A DNA stretch of 64,000 nt from Salarias fasciatus. Taxonomy: Eukaryota > Chordata > Actinopteri > Blenniiformes > Blenniidae. Of this stretch, positions 1-12,829 are shown piece after piece. The notes under the pieces are model-generated. The model was not told the DNA's origin and did no database searches. It saw only the letters and a program-made list of their open reading frames with translations. Positions within the stretch are counted from its first letter, which is position 1. Every line of letters starts with the position of its first letter. Location of the stretch: contig NC_043745.1 in the NCBI RefSeq assembly GCF_902148845.1, positions 20,842,269 to 20,906,268 of the forward strand, written 5' to 3'. The position numbers were made by a program, and so were the translations under genes.

Positions 1-32
1 ATTTGCATGGGTTGATGATTTTGCGTGCTCAC

Positions 33-3000
33 CAGTGGGATGGAGTTAATCTGCTTTGTTGAAAGCACAAACACCAGTCTGCCCAAATGTTCAACATCCC
101 CGACTTGCCATTTGGATGGTTCGCTGGTAAACAAGCACACACGACCTGTCATTATACCGTCGCTTTATCTAGTCCACGTCATACTACAACCACACTGCCG
201 GAATTTTTCGTGCACAGAAGCTCTTCCACCATGCACTGCAGTGTGGAGGACATTCTGTTTTCAACACTCTTATGAGTCAGTACATTCATGTAGTGTGTGG
301 ATCCTCTGACGTTTCATCACGCTTTGGCTCCCGGGATGAAAGCGTCCATCTGCCTGTCATTTGGCCTCACGCTCTGGCTCAGATTGAAAAAGCCATCAGA
401 TGAATGGCTATTAGTTCTTCACGGTCCTCAGACAATAATTCCCGTTCCACCGCAGAGCCAACATTTGCCGATTTGAGGGAAATTATCTTAACAACTGTCT
501 GATGGATCGCCATAGAATTTGAAACAGACATTCATGTCACTCTAAGGATCAACGATAACAATTACCTTATCGTCTGGTGCCGTCACTGGCCTGAAATCTT
601 TTTTTTTTTTTTTTCAATATTTCAGTTCTTAATCAAGTGCATGCAAAATTGTTTAGATTTGCTTCAGCCTCAGCTGTGCTTTGTGTCGGTGAATTAGTCC
701 TCAAAAAATCTTGGCACGTCATCTCATCAAAGCCATAAATTGTGCATGTATAATACTGAACACAGTAACTGCTGCATACTAAAGAGGCTTCTTAGCGGGG
801 TGTTTAGAATTTAGCTCACAGCAAATCTTTGCAATAGACAGCCTCAGTGAGGACTTAATATGGCAAAAAATAAAAAATAAAATCTGAAATTGCATCCGAG
901 ATTAAACATTTGTAGGTACTATTTTAAGAGATTAAACATGTTCACACTGTCAGTGAGTGAAAATGCAGTGCACTGTGAGGGCCCAGATGGTGTTCTCAAA
1001 ACATTATGTGGAGTGTGAAATGCTGAACACTTCAAGTATTCAGAGGCCAGTGTCTTGGCGAAGATGTAGAAGCGGAGGGAGCTGCAGCTGTTGTAGAAAT
1101 AAACTGAAAATATGCAAATTGTGAAGGTTTTTTTTTTTTTTTAAATGTGCAATTATCAACGGTTTGATGAAACTGAACTAAAAATAAAAGCCTGTCGAAC
1201 ATTTTGGTGAGTGATGAAAAGGAATTACAGCAGCCTCAGACAGAGGAAATATATCCAGTATTGTAAATTTCGGTGGACTACTGCAAGTACAAATTGTGGG
1301 AGGCAGAACTTATTTTCTGGACAGTAAAGAGAAATTGAAACATTTCTTAGAACTCAAAAGGAATCAGTTCCCAGTCTTTCAAATAAATGTTCAATTTGCA
1401 TCAAAAGACTAATAGAAACGCAAGAGAAATGAAAGACCTTCATGTTTAATGAAGAGTTAGTTCATCAGTCAGTCATTTATTAACATTTTGTTCTTCATTT
1501 GATCTTGTGAATGTGCCTCAACTCAGAGTTACTGAACCTTTTCATCTTATTTTAACACTGCACTAAAGGTATACACGTCATCCTTAATAAGCCTCATTCT
1601 CTTGTTTTTTGTCATAGATTGTGCTTTCCATCCTGCTGTATGCAAACACCCACAACATCAGAAAAAAAAAAAAAAAAAGAAGAAAATACTGAAATAAATC
1701 TGCTGTTCACATATTATTGATTTGGCTGTCAGAGCTTGGTCCCCTGCAGATGTGTTGCTTTACCCAAGAAGGTCTTTCTCCGTGAGCAGGGCACTAATAT
1801 CTCTCAGAGCCTTTTTAGGAAGACAGAAACTTCTCATCTCCTCCAGACGCAGAGCGAGAGCCCCTCTGTCAACCAAAGCCAAACTGTCGCGGTCCAAGAA
1901 AGGCAGCAGAGGCCCCAGGGCGTCCAGAAGGGCGCCGTCAATCAGGCCTTCAGCCAGACGGGATCCCTGTGTAGAATCACACGCAGAGAGAGCCTGGATA
2001 ACCAGGATTTCACGCCGATGCGGCGTCTCTTGTATGGAAGCTTCTGAGAGGATGAGGCGGGTTATCTCTCGGATCTCGCTCTCCTCCTGTCGGGCGCTCC
2101 GTGAGCTTGTATATTCCCATTTGAAAAGCCCGATCAAACAAACACTTCCTCTTTTACCCACATTGCAATGTCAGAACCATTGAAACACATGACTCACCAC
2201 GGCTGACTCAAGCCCGGATTCAAGTCAACAAAAAAAACGGAACGCCTGAGCTCCAGTTTGCTTTCAGTCCTCATGGCGGTTGTTTATCGTTTTATTTACC
2301 CTGAGGTTAATGCAGGCTTTCTATTTTAATTTAATCATGTTTGTACATTCAGCAGCAGTTGGTTAAACACTTTTCCTCCGAGATTATCACACAGAGTCGC
2401 ATCTTTCTCATTGAGCACAATATCGGGTAAATGCAGTAGGTAGTTAAAGCTCTGATTTTACCTGCTCGGCGACGGTCCTCTCAGCTAAATTAGTCTGTTT
2501 GTAATGTGGCAGTTTGAGGAAATCAGTGAAGTGAGTTTGAATGTGGTCTAGGACAGCTGTAAAGGAGGCATTAGAGAGGTTCTCTATCATCGTCACTCTG
2601 GAAAACACAACAGTAGAGATGGACATATTATTTTTGGATCAATTGCAAAACATCCTTTTTTTTCTTTTTTTTTTTTGGCTATTGTTTTTTAGTTAAATAG
2701 ATATTTACGGCAAAGTTGCAGCAAACCCAGGACTCAAAGCAGTGATGTTGAGCGCAGGCTGCTTCCTCAGTTCTTCCACAATACATTTCCGCTGTTAACA
2801 CAAGCAACAGGACATCACAACTTGTTAGCCGTGGAAACATATCAGCTTTTGTGACGGTATGAGAGACTGTGTGTGAGAGTTTCAGGGTTTTAAAGTGTCT
2901 TCCTCACCAGAGCAGGTCTTGTGCTTCCAGGCAGCTCGCTAACAAACTGAAGCATCTCTGAGAAATCTGTATCATTACTCCACAGCCTCAAAAAGTCACA

Positions 3001-6000
3001 AGTCATTCCACCAGCAATACGGCCCAGATCCCTACGGGCGAAACAGAGAGAATTATTTAGTTTATTGAAAGAATCCCTCACCTGTGAATGACTGCAATTG
3101 TACTTCTTTGTTTGGAGTTTTACAGGTAGAATTAGTTATTGATTAAAACCATGCATGTGAATGTTTTGGCTCAGTAAGTCAAACGTACCTCACTGATTGG
3201 CCGGTAATGTTTTTAAATTTGTGGACCCTGTTAAACAACAGCTGAGCCTGTCAAGAAAAAGAAAAAGCGTCAGCGTCAGCGCATTGAATCGACATTAAAT
3301 GTAAAACAAAGAGAAAGCTGCCGTTGTGATGAAGGAACCAACGAGTATTTCATTTTCATTTCTCTGCAGGTCGATATGTCTGCCTTTTCAATAAAAGCTC
3401 TAGAGCCCTTCAGTCTCATCATTCAGAGACTTAATAGTGATTATTGTCCTGCTGGTGTCTCCAACAGCTCCCTTCAGAAACAACGGCACGTTTCAAAAGA
3501 CGTTTCGGTGTTTCTTTAGTGGTTAAAATTTTATACAATCTATCTTCTGTATCCTTTTAACAGAACCACAATCACAGGGTGCTGGAGTGTAACTGAGTCA
3601 ACGCAGACAAGAGTAAACCCTGGATATCTCCAGTCCATCACCTACACACACTCTCACACCTACACTTTTGAACAGGGATGGGTAACTTTGATTTGTCAGA
3701 GAGGAACAGACGTGTAATCGCTTGACAGGGTGAAATAATGACTAAAACTCATACTCAGTACATGTATATATGTATATCGGAATTATGGCAACTCAGTTGA
3801 TGATACTTTTAATTTAATTTTGGACATATTACTCCAATTACAGATTCATATTTAAATGTAGTTAAACTTGCCCTCCTCTTCTCTGAACCCATATGAACAA
3901 TAACGTATTAGTCGTTTGAAAATTGACTCCCACAGTGGAAGGGTATTTGGGCCTGCAGTTGCAAGTGTCCTCTGGAATTTAGCAAGCATTTGTTTTCACC
4001 ATTCAGCCAACTTCTACACTCCTGTACCCAATTCAAGGGTGGAGGGGAAAGTTACAATAGGGGGAGGGTATGGTGCACCCTGACAGGTAGAGTCAGGAAG
4101 GCCTCCACTGAGCTGTGAAGCTTCAGGGGGGAAACAATCAGGGAGTCAGAGAGGTGTCTGGTCTCTCCTGTCAACTTTAGTTGTGATTGTTGGAGTTGTT
4201 GTTTACCTAACGTCAATAGTTGATAGCAGAAGCTGAAAAGAACACGCAGACACACGGAGAAAGTGCAAACTCCACTTAGAAAAACACAATTGGCCAGGAA
4301 ATTAAAATCTGTCAACATATTGCTGCAAATGAACAACGCTCATAACCGCAACTCTCTGCTGTCTCTGAATCAAAGCAGTTCTAAATTAAATCAATCTTCT
4401 GCTCTAATGAAGGCACAAAGTTCACCTTTCATGCCCAGAAGAAATTCAGGTAAAATACAGTTTGTTTGGATTCCAGCTAATTTCTTGGCACAACCCTTAA
4501 ACACAGAGCGGTACACTTTTTCACAGACGCTGCCCACACTTCCAGTGAACATGCTGGTGCTGGCATAATGAATATTCAGAGCTCACAGATGACCGATTTT
4601 CACTCATGTTCCATAACAGATTACATATTTTTCCTCAATAACGTCATCCAAAAAAGCATTCATGTTTATCTTTTCATTTGGAACACAGTGGGAGCTCTTG
4701 TTCTCTTCTCTTATGTAAACCAAAGCCATCCAACAATGGCTTTGGTTTACATAATGTCACAGAATTTACCAGGCAAATTAGCGTGGGGCCAGCAGCTCGG
4801 CGCGCTGCACTGAGGAAAATCTATGGAGCAGAATTGATTTCTGGGTAAAACTCAAAATTCACACTTGATACTGTCTCACCTTTTTTTCCCCTGATCGTTA
4901 AATCATTTAGCATGAATTAGCCGAGGTTTGCTGTCATGTAGCAGAATACTTCAGTGTCATTACTAAGTGAAAAGGGCAATCTTTATTGATTTGACTGAGG
5001 TCTGGTTAGGCTGAGAACAGGTGGTGAAAGCAAGCAAATACAGTCTTGGCTGTGACAAAATCCCTTTAAGGTAGCCATTATTAATTTATGCTACACTCCT
5101 CCACACTATTGTACTACATCCAAACTAATTAGGTTGATGGCAGCTGATGTGAATGGAGTATTAATATCCCGAAAGGTTCTGAAGCATATCCAATGAGCAG
5201 CAGATTAAAGGGAGCGAAAACCGAAGCTGGTAGCATTTTCTTCTTTAGAAAAAGCACTGGCACGCTATTGTTGTCATATCAATGCGACATGAAACAGCAC
5301 ACAAAGGTGTATTAAAGTAAAAAAGTGCACCTGCTGTGGAGACCAGTGTATGCGTCCGTACACGTCGATGTCCCTTAAAATGGTTTTGCCGTTCGCAGCC
5401 TGTATCAGTTTCCTCAGAGGGACAAATGGCAAAAGACAGTTTACCTGTTTAGAGATGTTCATCACGTCGCTCTGGAGAGCCTGTTAACAAGAGAAACAAA
5501 GCAATGAAATAATGTCAATGAATCGTCCAAGAGAGGAAAATGATAAAATCAATCACTCACAATCACACCTCGGAGCAATTTAGGGTCACCAATTAACCAA
5601 AAAGTAACTTAAACCACATGTAAGGGGGATTATTGGGGCAGGATGATGTTTTGATGGAGGTAAGCTGTGTTGTTCATGAGAGCTTGATTATCCGATGATG
5701 ATCAAAATTTCTCCACTTCTACTGTACCATCTAAACATGTCCCTCAACCTGTGAGCCACATTATAATATTAAGATTATAAGATTAGAGAAGTGAGAAGTG
5801 ATACAGAAAAGAAACAGAGCACCGTCACCTCCTGCATTGCATTGTATAGCATGGCTCTGTGGCCAGGCTTAAGCTCAGTTAGCAGCGTCCTCCAGCACCG
5901 GCAGTGTTCTGCTGCGCTGATCTCAGACCACTGGAGGTCTCTGAGCACAGTGGGGGACAGGCCCGAGTGTAACGGCTTCAGTCGGCACAGCGTGTCCATG

Positions 6001-6967
6001 GTGAGCTGGCAGGAGCAGAGAAACACGGAGGTGAGAGCTCGGCTGTTGGCTGCTCAGAACTGACATTACTCCAAAATGGCTACTTACATTGGTTTCCTTT
6101 GAAATCTTGGAGAGAATTTGAAAAGCCTGAGAAGAGTGTTCAGAACACGACAGGGAAAATGAAATGAAAGGAAATTCACCCCGAATCAAAAAGGAGCATA
6201 TCGTACTGAGACTTTAGAGGTCGTGTTTAAAAATGCTTCCTAGATTCAAAAGGGCCGAGGGCTCCAAAATATAACGCTTTGGAGAAACGATACATATTCT
6301 GAACTACAACAATTTTATCCCGTTTTAATTGAATCAGATGAAACTGAAAAGACAAAGGAGAAAGCTTGATCCCTGCTTACCTGTGCTGAAGAGAACGAGT
6401 GCAGCCCCGGCTGGGACAGGACTTCAAGGAGTCGTTGAGTGGGGAGAGACAGCAGGAAGGACGATCCCAACTGGAGCAGCAGACCACCGAGGGCAGACAG
6501 CTCTGGAGGAGCCAGGCTGCTCACATTCAGCGTCTGAACTGCTGGAATCAGCCAAGATGACAGCTGTCCGTGAAACACAGTCACACACAGGCAGTCACAA
6601 ACGCTGTGAAATAACACTGATGGAAGGGAAACTGTGATTCAGACGGTGGGAGTCTCAGGTTTATCACCCTGCCGCTGGCGCTGATGAGTCCTTTATCCAG
6701 GCACTGAGACAGCTGCTGCCAGAGGGCAGCGGACACAGCTTGGTCCTGGAGGTATGAGCCCAGGTCTGCTGGCTCCAGGTAGCATGCAAGGACTCCTAAT
6801 CTGCAGAAGAAATTCTTCTTCAGCTCTCCGATCATTAAAAGTGAAATGAAAATTAAATATCCGAAACTTTTAATTAAAATATGTAATGGTGGTTAATCAC
6901 AAATAATAAAACTCAAAGCAATAAGAATAACTTCTATAGCTTCAGGATGTCTCCCTCCACACACGCG

Positions 6968-7031
<64 letters not shown>

Positions 7032-7730
7032 CCTTTCGGGGAGCTTTATGTTCTGACCTTTATCAATTGCTTTAACCTCATTCTCATTCTCACAGCAGTC
7101 TTGAACTCAGTGATTCTGAGGAGTGTTCTCTACGGTGAGAGTCACTGAACACAGGGCAGCTCTGTACCAGAGAAGGTTTACAGCTTGAGACACGCCACAC
7201 GTTGCGCACTCAGTCATGTCTTGCTTGTTTCATAATTTTTGAATCACTGCGGCTTGCTTGTGTTGTAAACATCCCGACTATCCTGGCTCATACCCTAAGT
7301 CTGACCAATAACACCAATAGACCTTCTTACCTGTGAACCTTGTTTTCGATCTAATGCTTTACAAAAATGAGACTCTAAACTAAACTCTGGAATTTACCAT
7401 TTGTCTTTTCTTAGTTTCAGGCATTTGGTGGCTTTTGCTGTGCTACTTACTCTGTGATGTTTTTAATTTTTTTTTCACAAAGTCTGGCATCATGCTTGAT
7501 TCATTTAACATTTTTTCAAGCTTATTTCAAATGTTATTGATTTTTTTTTCTTTAACTGTGTTACCTTTGCGATGAACTCTGCTCTAATGATGCATCAATC
7601 AGTGCAGTGCAGCTTTTCCCTCAATTTATTTCTTTTATCTCTTTACTCTAAAACATTTTTTTAAGAACTGAATCATGCTGGTAAAGGACGCTCTCAGAAA
7701 TCCAATTTCTCCTGCTCCTGCAGAGCTAAG

Positions 7731-7764
<34 letters not shown>

Positions 7765-9088
7765 AGTTCCTGCAGGAAAAATTGCATCAGTTCACAACTG
7801 ATGGAACATTCAGGACTTGTCAGTAACTATGAACACATACAAGCATGAATATATGCAGTATAAACACAAAATATCTCCACCTCAGGACGTCATCACTGGT
7901 AAGATTCTTCTTACTGAAGAGGGTCCGGAGCACATGGCGTCCCCTCACACCATCCAGGCTGCCATTGCCCAGCAACTCCACCACAGGGGTAAGCTAAAGG
8001 TGACAGCAAATTACCTTAAATGTACGACCAGCTCTAAAAAAAAAAATCACATTCACGTGTATTTTGTTGAGGTTCTTGAGAATCTGTCACAAAATTTAAG
8101 TTTTAAATTTGTGAAATGCGCACTGACCTGCTGTGCTGTCAGTCGCTGAAAGTGACTGACTGGTAGATACGGCAAGAGAGGGAGGATGGAGGTGAGGAAG
8201 TATGACGGCCATGTTGAAACATCACCCACCACACTGGACTGGAGGAGCCTCTGTACAAAGGCTTTTTTCTGCAGCGACTTCATCCCTGAACTGTGGTCAC
8301 GAATGGCCATCAAGCTAGACGCCAAAATAGAAGCAGTCAGTGTGTGAAGACTGAGAAATGTAAAATGTGTTTATTTTTGGGACAGTGACAAACTCACACA
8401 CTGTCGTTGACAATCAGAGAGGTTGGGAAATTCATAATGTCAGAGACAGACATGAAGGGGATGAACTGAGAAAGGTCCACAAAGAGCTCCGGTGTCACTC
8501 GCGGGAACTTATGGATGAAAGCAGCAGTCATTGTTTCCATGGCCTGCAGCTCTTTTTGTGAAGCCTGCCAGTGAAAAGAGAGAGATGTGCGTTCAATATT
8601 GTCCCGTTAACTATGCATAGGCTGTGACAGCCTTTCAAATAAAGTGACTACAGCACAAAACATTGCAGTAAATAGCCTCATACCTGAACTGCTTTAATGA
8701 ATAAGATCAATAAGAGTTCGTTTACTTTTATCTACAAACCATCTCCATAGTTTGGTACGTCTCTGTGCCTCTGCAAAACAAACCTGGCTGGTTTCGACTT
8801 GAAGCTGGTCCCAGCTCTGATGCATGTGAGACAGAAATCTTTTCACTGCATCTTTTTCAGCAGACATCACCAGGGTACGAATACTGTCTCGTGGCATCTG
8901 GAGGTACTCCTGAAGAGATAAAGCGATTCACGGTGAGTCGGTCCGCAGCGAAAAGTCAAACGTGAATATGACTGCACAGTACCTGCAGCAATACCCTGAG
9001 AGCAGAGGAATTATCATCCCGCTGGATGAGGTCCCACAGGACGGGCTGATACAATAAAAGAAACAGGTAATTCATTCTATATGTGCGC

Positions 9089-9144
<56 letters not shown>

Positions 9145-12100
9145 AATCTTACACTGAAGCAGCTCAGCAGGTCCTCTTTTAAAGTGGCGTTCTGCTCTCT
9201 GCGCAGAAAGACTCCCACTGTGTGAAGGACACTTGTGGAGGCTTCCGGCTGCAGCGCAGCCCAGGACGTGTTGTCCAGCAGGCTGGAGAGCAGGATGGCC
9301 TGTCCCAGGCCTTGTCTTGCCTCTCTTTCGCCCTCATCCAGCCCTGAAGAAAGGCCCACCATGAAGTCCAACACCCGCAACACGTACCCCAGCGCCACCA
9401 AATAATGTTCACGCTCCCCTCCTTCAACTTCACACACACTCATCTTGTGCAGAACTTCTACCAGCATTGGCGCCGGATCCACACACAACTGCGATGTGTC
9501 AAACTCATACGGCGCAGGGAGCATGTCAAAGAACCTCTGCAGGAAGCACTTTCGAGCCTCCTGCTCTGCCTGCAGGTCACCACAGGCATCAGCAAACTGA
9601 GGCTTTATTCTTAACAGGTGACGGTAGAGCGTGGCGTTCAGACATATGTACTCCCTGAATCCATGTGTCTGTCGGCAGAGCTCCAGCAGGGTTGAGTTGG
9701 TGAATTGATCAACAGTCCACTCCCTGAAGTGACAATTCTCGACTGCGTCGTTGTCGTAGGAGGCGTTGTGCATCTTAGAGCAGTATGCTGCAGCCCAGCT
9801 GCCCTCCGGCAAGGACTGCTGGGAGTCAGGGGAGTCTCTTCCACACAGAGATGAGATCAAGACTGAGTTGTTGGGTAGGAAGCAGTGTCTGAATGCTTGG
9901 GCACTGAGTGACCTGCTGCCCAACTGAGCCAGACAGTTCTCACTGAGTCCTGGACTCAGTATCAGCTCACTGGAGAGCTGCACACACAGGTCATCTATAC
10001 TTGTGTGGTTAGGAAAGTGATAATCCTTTGTAACCGAAGCCTGCGAAAAGTAAAATATCAATCAGTCGACATTGCAGCAACTGGAATTTAGAGTAACACA
10101 AACCACACACTTCATCAGTATGTATACAGTACACGGTAATTCTTCGGAATCTTATGTCAGATTCCTGGAAAACAATAAAGTGCTCACTCATGTGATCTGT
10201 TACCTGATGTGCTCTCTCCAGCCAGAAAGATGAGTTGGCACACACTGTGTTATTGAATTCATGGGCAAAAAACTCACTGCAGACATGGACCCAAAGAAAG
10301 TCCTCTTCAGCGGCGGACAGGTACCAAGCTGCATCGGAGCATGTAGCGTGAAGGTCGAGCCCCATCTGAGCTACAGCAGGATTGCTTGTCCCATTCTCAC
10401 TTTCAAATAGCTTACAGTAGAGAAAAACGGTGAAGTTGGAGACACCTGTCAAGCCTGGAATGGAATCATTACACGCTGCTTCCAAAATTTCTGTTGAAAA
10501 GAACTCCATCTCTTTCTCCAGGTTGATGGTTTCTCCTGATGCTTGCGATCGCCCAAAATGGAAGCGCCGAGGCACAGTGGAGGGTGGTTCCAGAACATGC
10601 TTTTTTGTGGGCATTCTTTGTGAAGAGGGGGCTGATCTTAGCTCATCTCCTTTACTGAAGGGGCAGAACAGGGATGGGAGGGAGCTTGGGAGGCCCTGAG
10701 AGTTAATGCCCATAGCCTGAGTGTTCCACATCACGTTATGCCTTATCCCCCTGGAGGTGCACAAACCAAACAAGGGTTGAAATGTTAATATATTGAGCAG
10801 CATTTCACTGTCAAATAAATAAACTGCAATCACATAAAGTCAGACACATCTACCAGATAGCTTACCAAAGGATCAGCTGTCTTAAATCACCTTCAAAAGA
10901 CCAGAAAGAAGCAAATATTAACTGATTGAAAATCAAAGTAAATGAGTGGTGCAATACGTGGCCGGAAGCTGCTGCAGTACGCAACCGAGGCTGATGTAAT
11001 AGCGCAGCTCAGCTAACAATGCCCAAGATATAATGTTACTGACTGCATTGAGGGGATAAAGAGATTAGCTGAGCTAACAACAGAAGCTTTCACCGGCCGG
11101 GATGATTATAAAGATTTTAAAGCAGTGTCAGTCACTGTCATGTTTTGCGCTGCATGTGCCAGGTGAATCCAAGGCCATGCTAATACGCCTCTTAATGAGA
11201 GTTTCCGGATGAATGACACTGAATACAATCAAAGCAAGATTCTGTCTTGATCAAAAATATATTTCAATAAACATTTCTATTCAATGCTCGTCTCATAATA
11301 GTTCTCTAATGACGAGTACTTCGTGAACTATGTCTGCGGTGTGCTTGTCTTTATTCAGCTGAAAGCATGAATCTAACTGGATCATTTCTGGCTGAAACCT
11401 GTCTATGATCTTTGGGAAGGTGCTTAACACAATCTATAATTGAATACAGATGAGCTGCTGCCTCCTTTATAATGAGACCATGTCCACTGTACGTTACTCA
11501 CCAATGGAGCATCTGCCCTGAGCGTTGGGCTGAGGCACATCCACCAAACTGCTCACGTCATCCAGCAGCGCCATGGTAACCCGCGACACTTTCTTCCTCA
11601 GGTTACCGTAGACAGAGTTCCCCACCCTGTGCAGAAAGCCTGTGCGCAGGCCGTCCAAACCCTGCACCAGAGCGAGGTTCTTCTGTGCCAGGTGGGCCCC
11701 TCGCTCTCCTCCTGAACGTGATAAAGCCTGCAGCAGAAAGCTCTGCATGGAGTCTGGGTCGTCCTCTGCAGCCGTGAGGCCTTCAGTCGATGCGTTTCCA
11801 GACAAACCGTCCTGCTTCACAGCCTCAGGAGGCAAGCTGAAGGGCTTCAAGCGTCCCAGTGGGCCGGAGCCTTTACTGTGGTCAGCCGCTTCGCCTGCTG
11901 GGTGCAAGCTGACCACAGGCTTCCAGTTGCGTGTTTCAAGGAACTGCAACAGCTGCTGAAGCCAGCTGACACTGAACGTGCAGTCATTGCGGCCTTTCAG
12001 CGCACAGATGAAGCCTTGTAGGCCGGCACTGGCCTGTCCATACGTCCCGCTGACCAGAGCCTGAAGTGCAGCCTCCAGCACGGCACTGACGGTCCTCCAG

Positions 12101-12829
12101 TTCTGTGATAAGAAACTGAGAAGCGGCTTGTGAGGCTGCCGCTCTGATATAGTAATAAGACTTTGCAGGAGGCCCAGCAACCAGTCCCAGTGTGGGCTTC
12201 CCCTCAGGGACAGAAACCAGTCCTGCACCCTGACACTGGGTCGGGGCGGCACACGGCCGTTCCACTGGTTCAGGGCAGCGTTCCCTTCAGACTGGAGGAA
12301 GAAGTGCAGCACCTTCTCCCACAGCTGCTCCTCGTCTGGATCCGCCGGCGCCTCCTCCAGCTCGGCGCCCATCTCCTGAAGGTACAGAGAGATGTTGTAG
12401 AGGAAGCCGGAGAGACGGTGTCTGTCAAACGGTTTGTTTAATGAAGCTAGGTTCTTGCTGGGAAACAGCCCAAGACTTTTTAAGCTCCCCATAAAATTCC
12501 TCATCCATGTGGGCACCGATTGGTCCTTGTTTGTACCGGAGGGAGCTCGCTGTGAATTAAAACCACCTCCCTTACTCCATTTTGATATGATCTCCTTCAA
12601 AATGACATCTCTCTGGTCTTCCTTACCACCGCCTGAAACAGTTCCAGGAGAGACAGTCTGAGTCAGCCCTTTGTGACAAACATCCAACAATAAACCAACG
12701 GATACTGATTGTTTTGGTTCAGCACTCACCTGTCTTCTCAGGGGCTCCTTGTCCCAACAGAATTGCACAAACTATTAAGCTTGCAAATTTAAGAGTCGCA
12801 ATCCCTGACCCTATCTGTGCCATCTTCAT
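33..12829 (-). CDS. strc: Stereocilin (strc), 5' and central part; 3' end off the left edge
   Basis: Stereocilin is a large secreted/extracellular hair-cell protein that links stereocilia tips to each other and to the overlying membrane; it belongs to the stereocilin/mesothelin superhelical-repeat family. Coding exons, in transcript order: 12829-12730, 12632-11502, 10890-10866, 10750-10204, 10040-9153, 9045-8983, 8909-8784, 8564-8398, 8314-8128, 7993-7881, 6800-6668, 6563-6381, 6126-6088, 6005-5829, 5480-5331, 3247-3189, 3031-2908, 2791-2709, 2597-2462, 1966-1764, 123-33. All phases join, giving about 1575 codons. A signal peptide (FASLIVCAILLG core) follows the start; ATG 12829 or 12823 could serve. 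Stretches matching my memory of human STRC include LRGSPHWDWLLGLL (exon 2), AIRDHSSGM and LPLLPYLP (exon 9), AGGMTCDFL (exon 17), LGPLLPFL (exon 20) and GRLVFVLST (exon 21). Human STRC is about 1775 residues, so a few hundred C-terminal residues lie beyond position 1. The last intron here is about 1.6 kb and one near 3.2-5.3 kb is 2.1 kb. The exon 12 and 20 acceptors are the least certain. Otoancorin/mesothelin was considered and fits less well. Confidence 0.92.
3570..3680 (-). repeat. Decayed copy of a common teleost interspersed repeat
   Basis: The stretch (CCCTGGATATCTCCAGTCCA, then ACACACACTCTCACACCTACA) resembles the fish repeat whose intact copies read 'ccctggacaggtcgccagtccatc...cactcacacctac'. 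Family name not assigned. The continuation expected after it appears at 4225-4300. Confidence 0.5.
4225..4300 (-). repeat. Further part of the same decayed teleost repeat
   Basis: Reads ACACGCAGACACACGGAGAA then GTGCAAACTCCACTTAGAAA, matching the 'acgcagacacggggagaacatgcaaactccacacagaaa' end of the same repeat family. It may belong to the copy at 3570-3680, with the intervening DNA inserted or diverged. Confidence 0.5.
4711..4754. repeat. Perfect 19-bp inverted repeat (hairpin), 6-nt loop
   Basis: Arms 4711-4729 and 4736-4754 are exact reverse complements, separated by CCAACA. It lies inside the strc intron spanning 3248-5330. It has no open reading frame of note and no recognised transposon ends around it. 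Confidence 0.9.
5560..5612 (-). repeat. Short decayed copy of the same teleost repeat
   Basis: ACAATCACACCTCGGAGCAA and then TTTAGGGTCACCAATTAACC match the 'cacacctacgggcaatttagagtcaccaattaacc' core. It lies in the strc intron between the exons at 5829 and 5480. Confidence 0.5.
6969..7028. repeat. (CA)n microsatellite
   Basis: About 60 bases of nearly pure AC dinucleotide in a strc intron (between the exons at 7881 and 6800). Only a leading imperfect GCGCAT interrupts it. Confidence 0.98.
7731..7760. repeat. A30 homopolymer
   Basis: Thirty consecutive A in a strc intron. No retroposon body could be recognised directly upstream, so it is listed only as a simple repeat. Confidence 0.97.
9091..9141. 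repeat. (GT)n microsatellite inside a 107-nt strc intron
   Basis: About 50 bases of GT on the plus strand, so (CA)n in the strc transcript. It fills nearly half of the intron between exon 5 (ends 9153) and exon 6 (starts 9045) and begins about 12 nt after the donor. Confidence 0.97.
10866..10890 (-). CDS. strc: 25-nt micro-exon of strc (exon 3)
   Basis: The large exon 2 ends in phase 1 (last base G) and exon 4 starts with one base that must complete a codon; they do not join directly. Between them an AG/GTAAG-bounded 25-base exon reads GDLRQLILW across both junctions, matching the GNLQQLLLW stretch that I recall directly before GVRHN in human stereocilin. The acceptor has a good pyrimidine tract and the donor is GTAAGC. 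Gene finders often miss exons this small, and dropping it shifts the frame. Confidence 0.85.

Noticed and set aside
7885-7900. Plus-strand mini-exon flanked by CAG and GTAAG
   Set aside because: It falls inside strc exon 10 on the minus strand; there is no other plus-strand exon to join it to.
11642-12441. Open frames on the plus strand opposite strc exon 2
   Set aside because: They lie antisense to a long GC-rich coding exon that matches stereocilin; their proteins show no recognisable family and no splice context.
33-12829. Identity as otoancorin or mesothelin instead of stereocilin
   Set aside because: These are relatives with the same repeat fold, but the N-terminal LRGSPHWDWLLGLL, the AIRDHSSGM block and the exon-by-exon order follow stereocilin.
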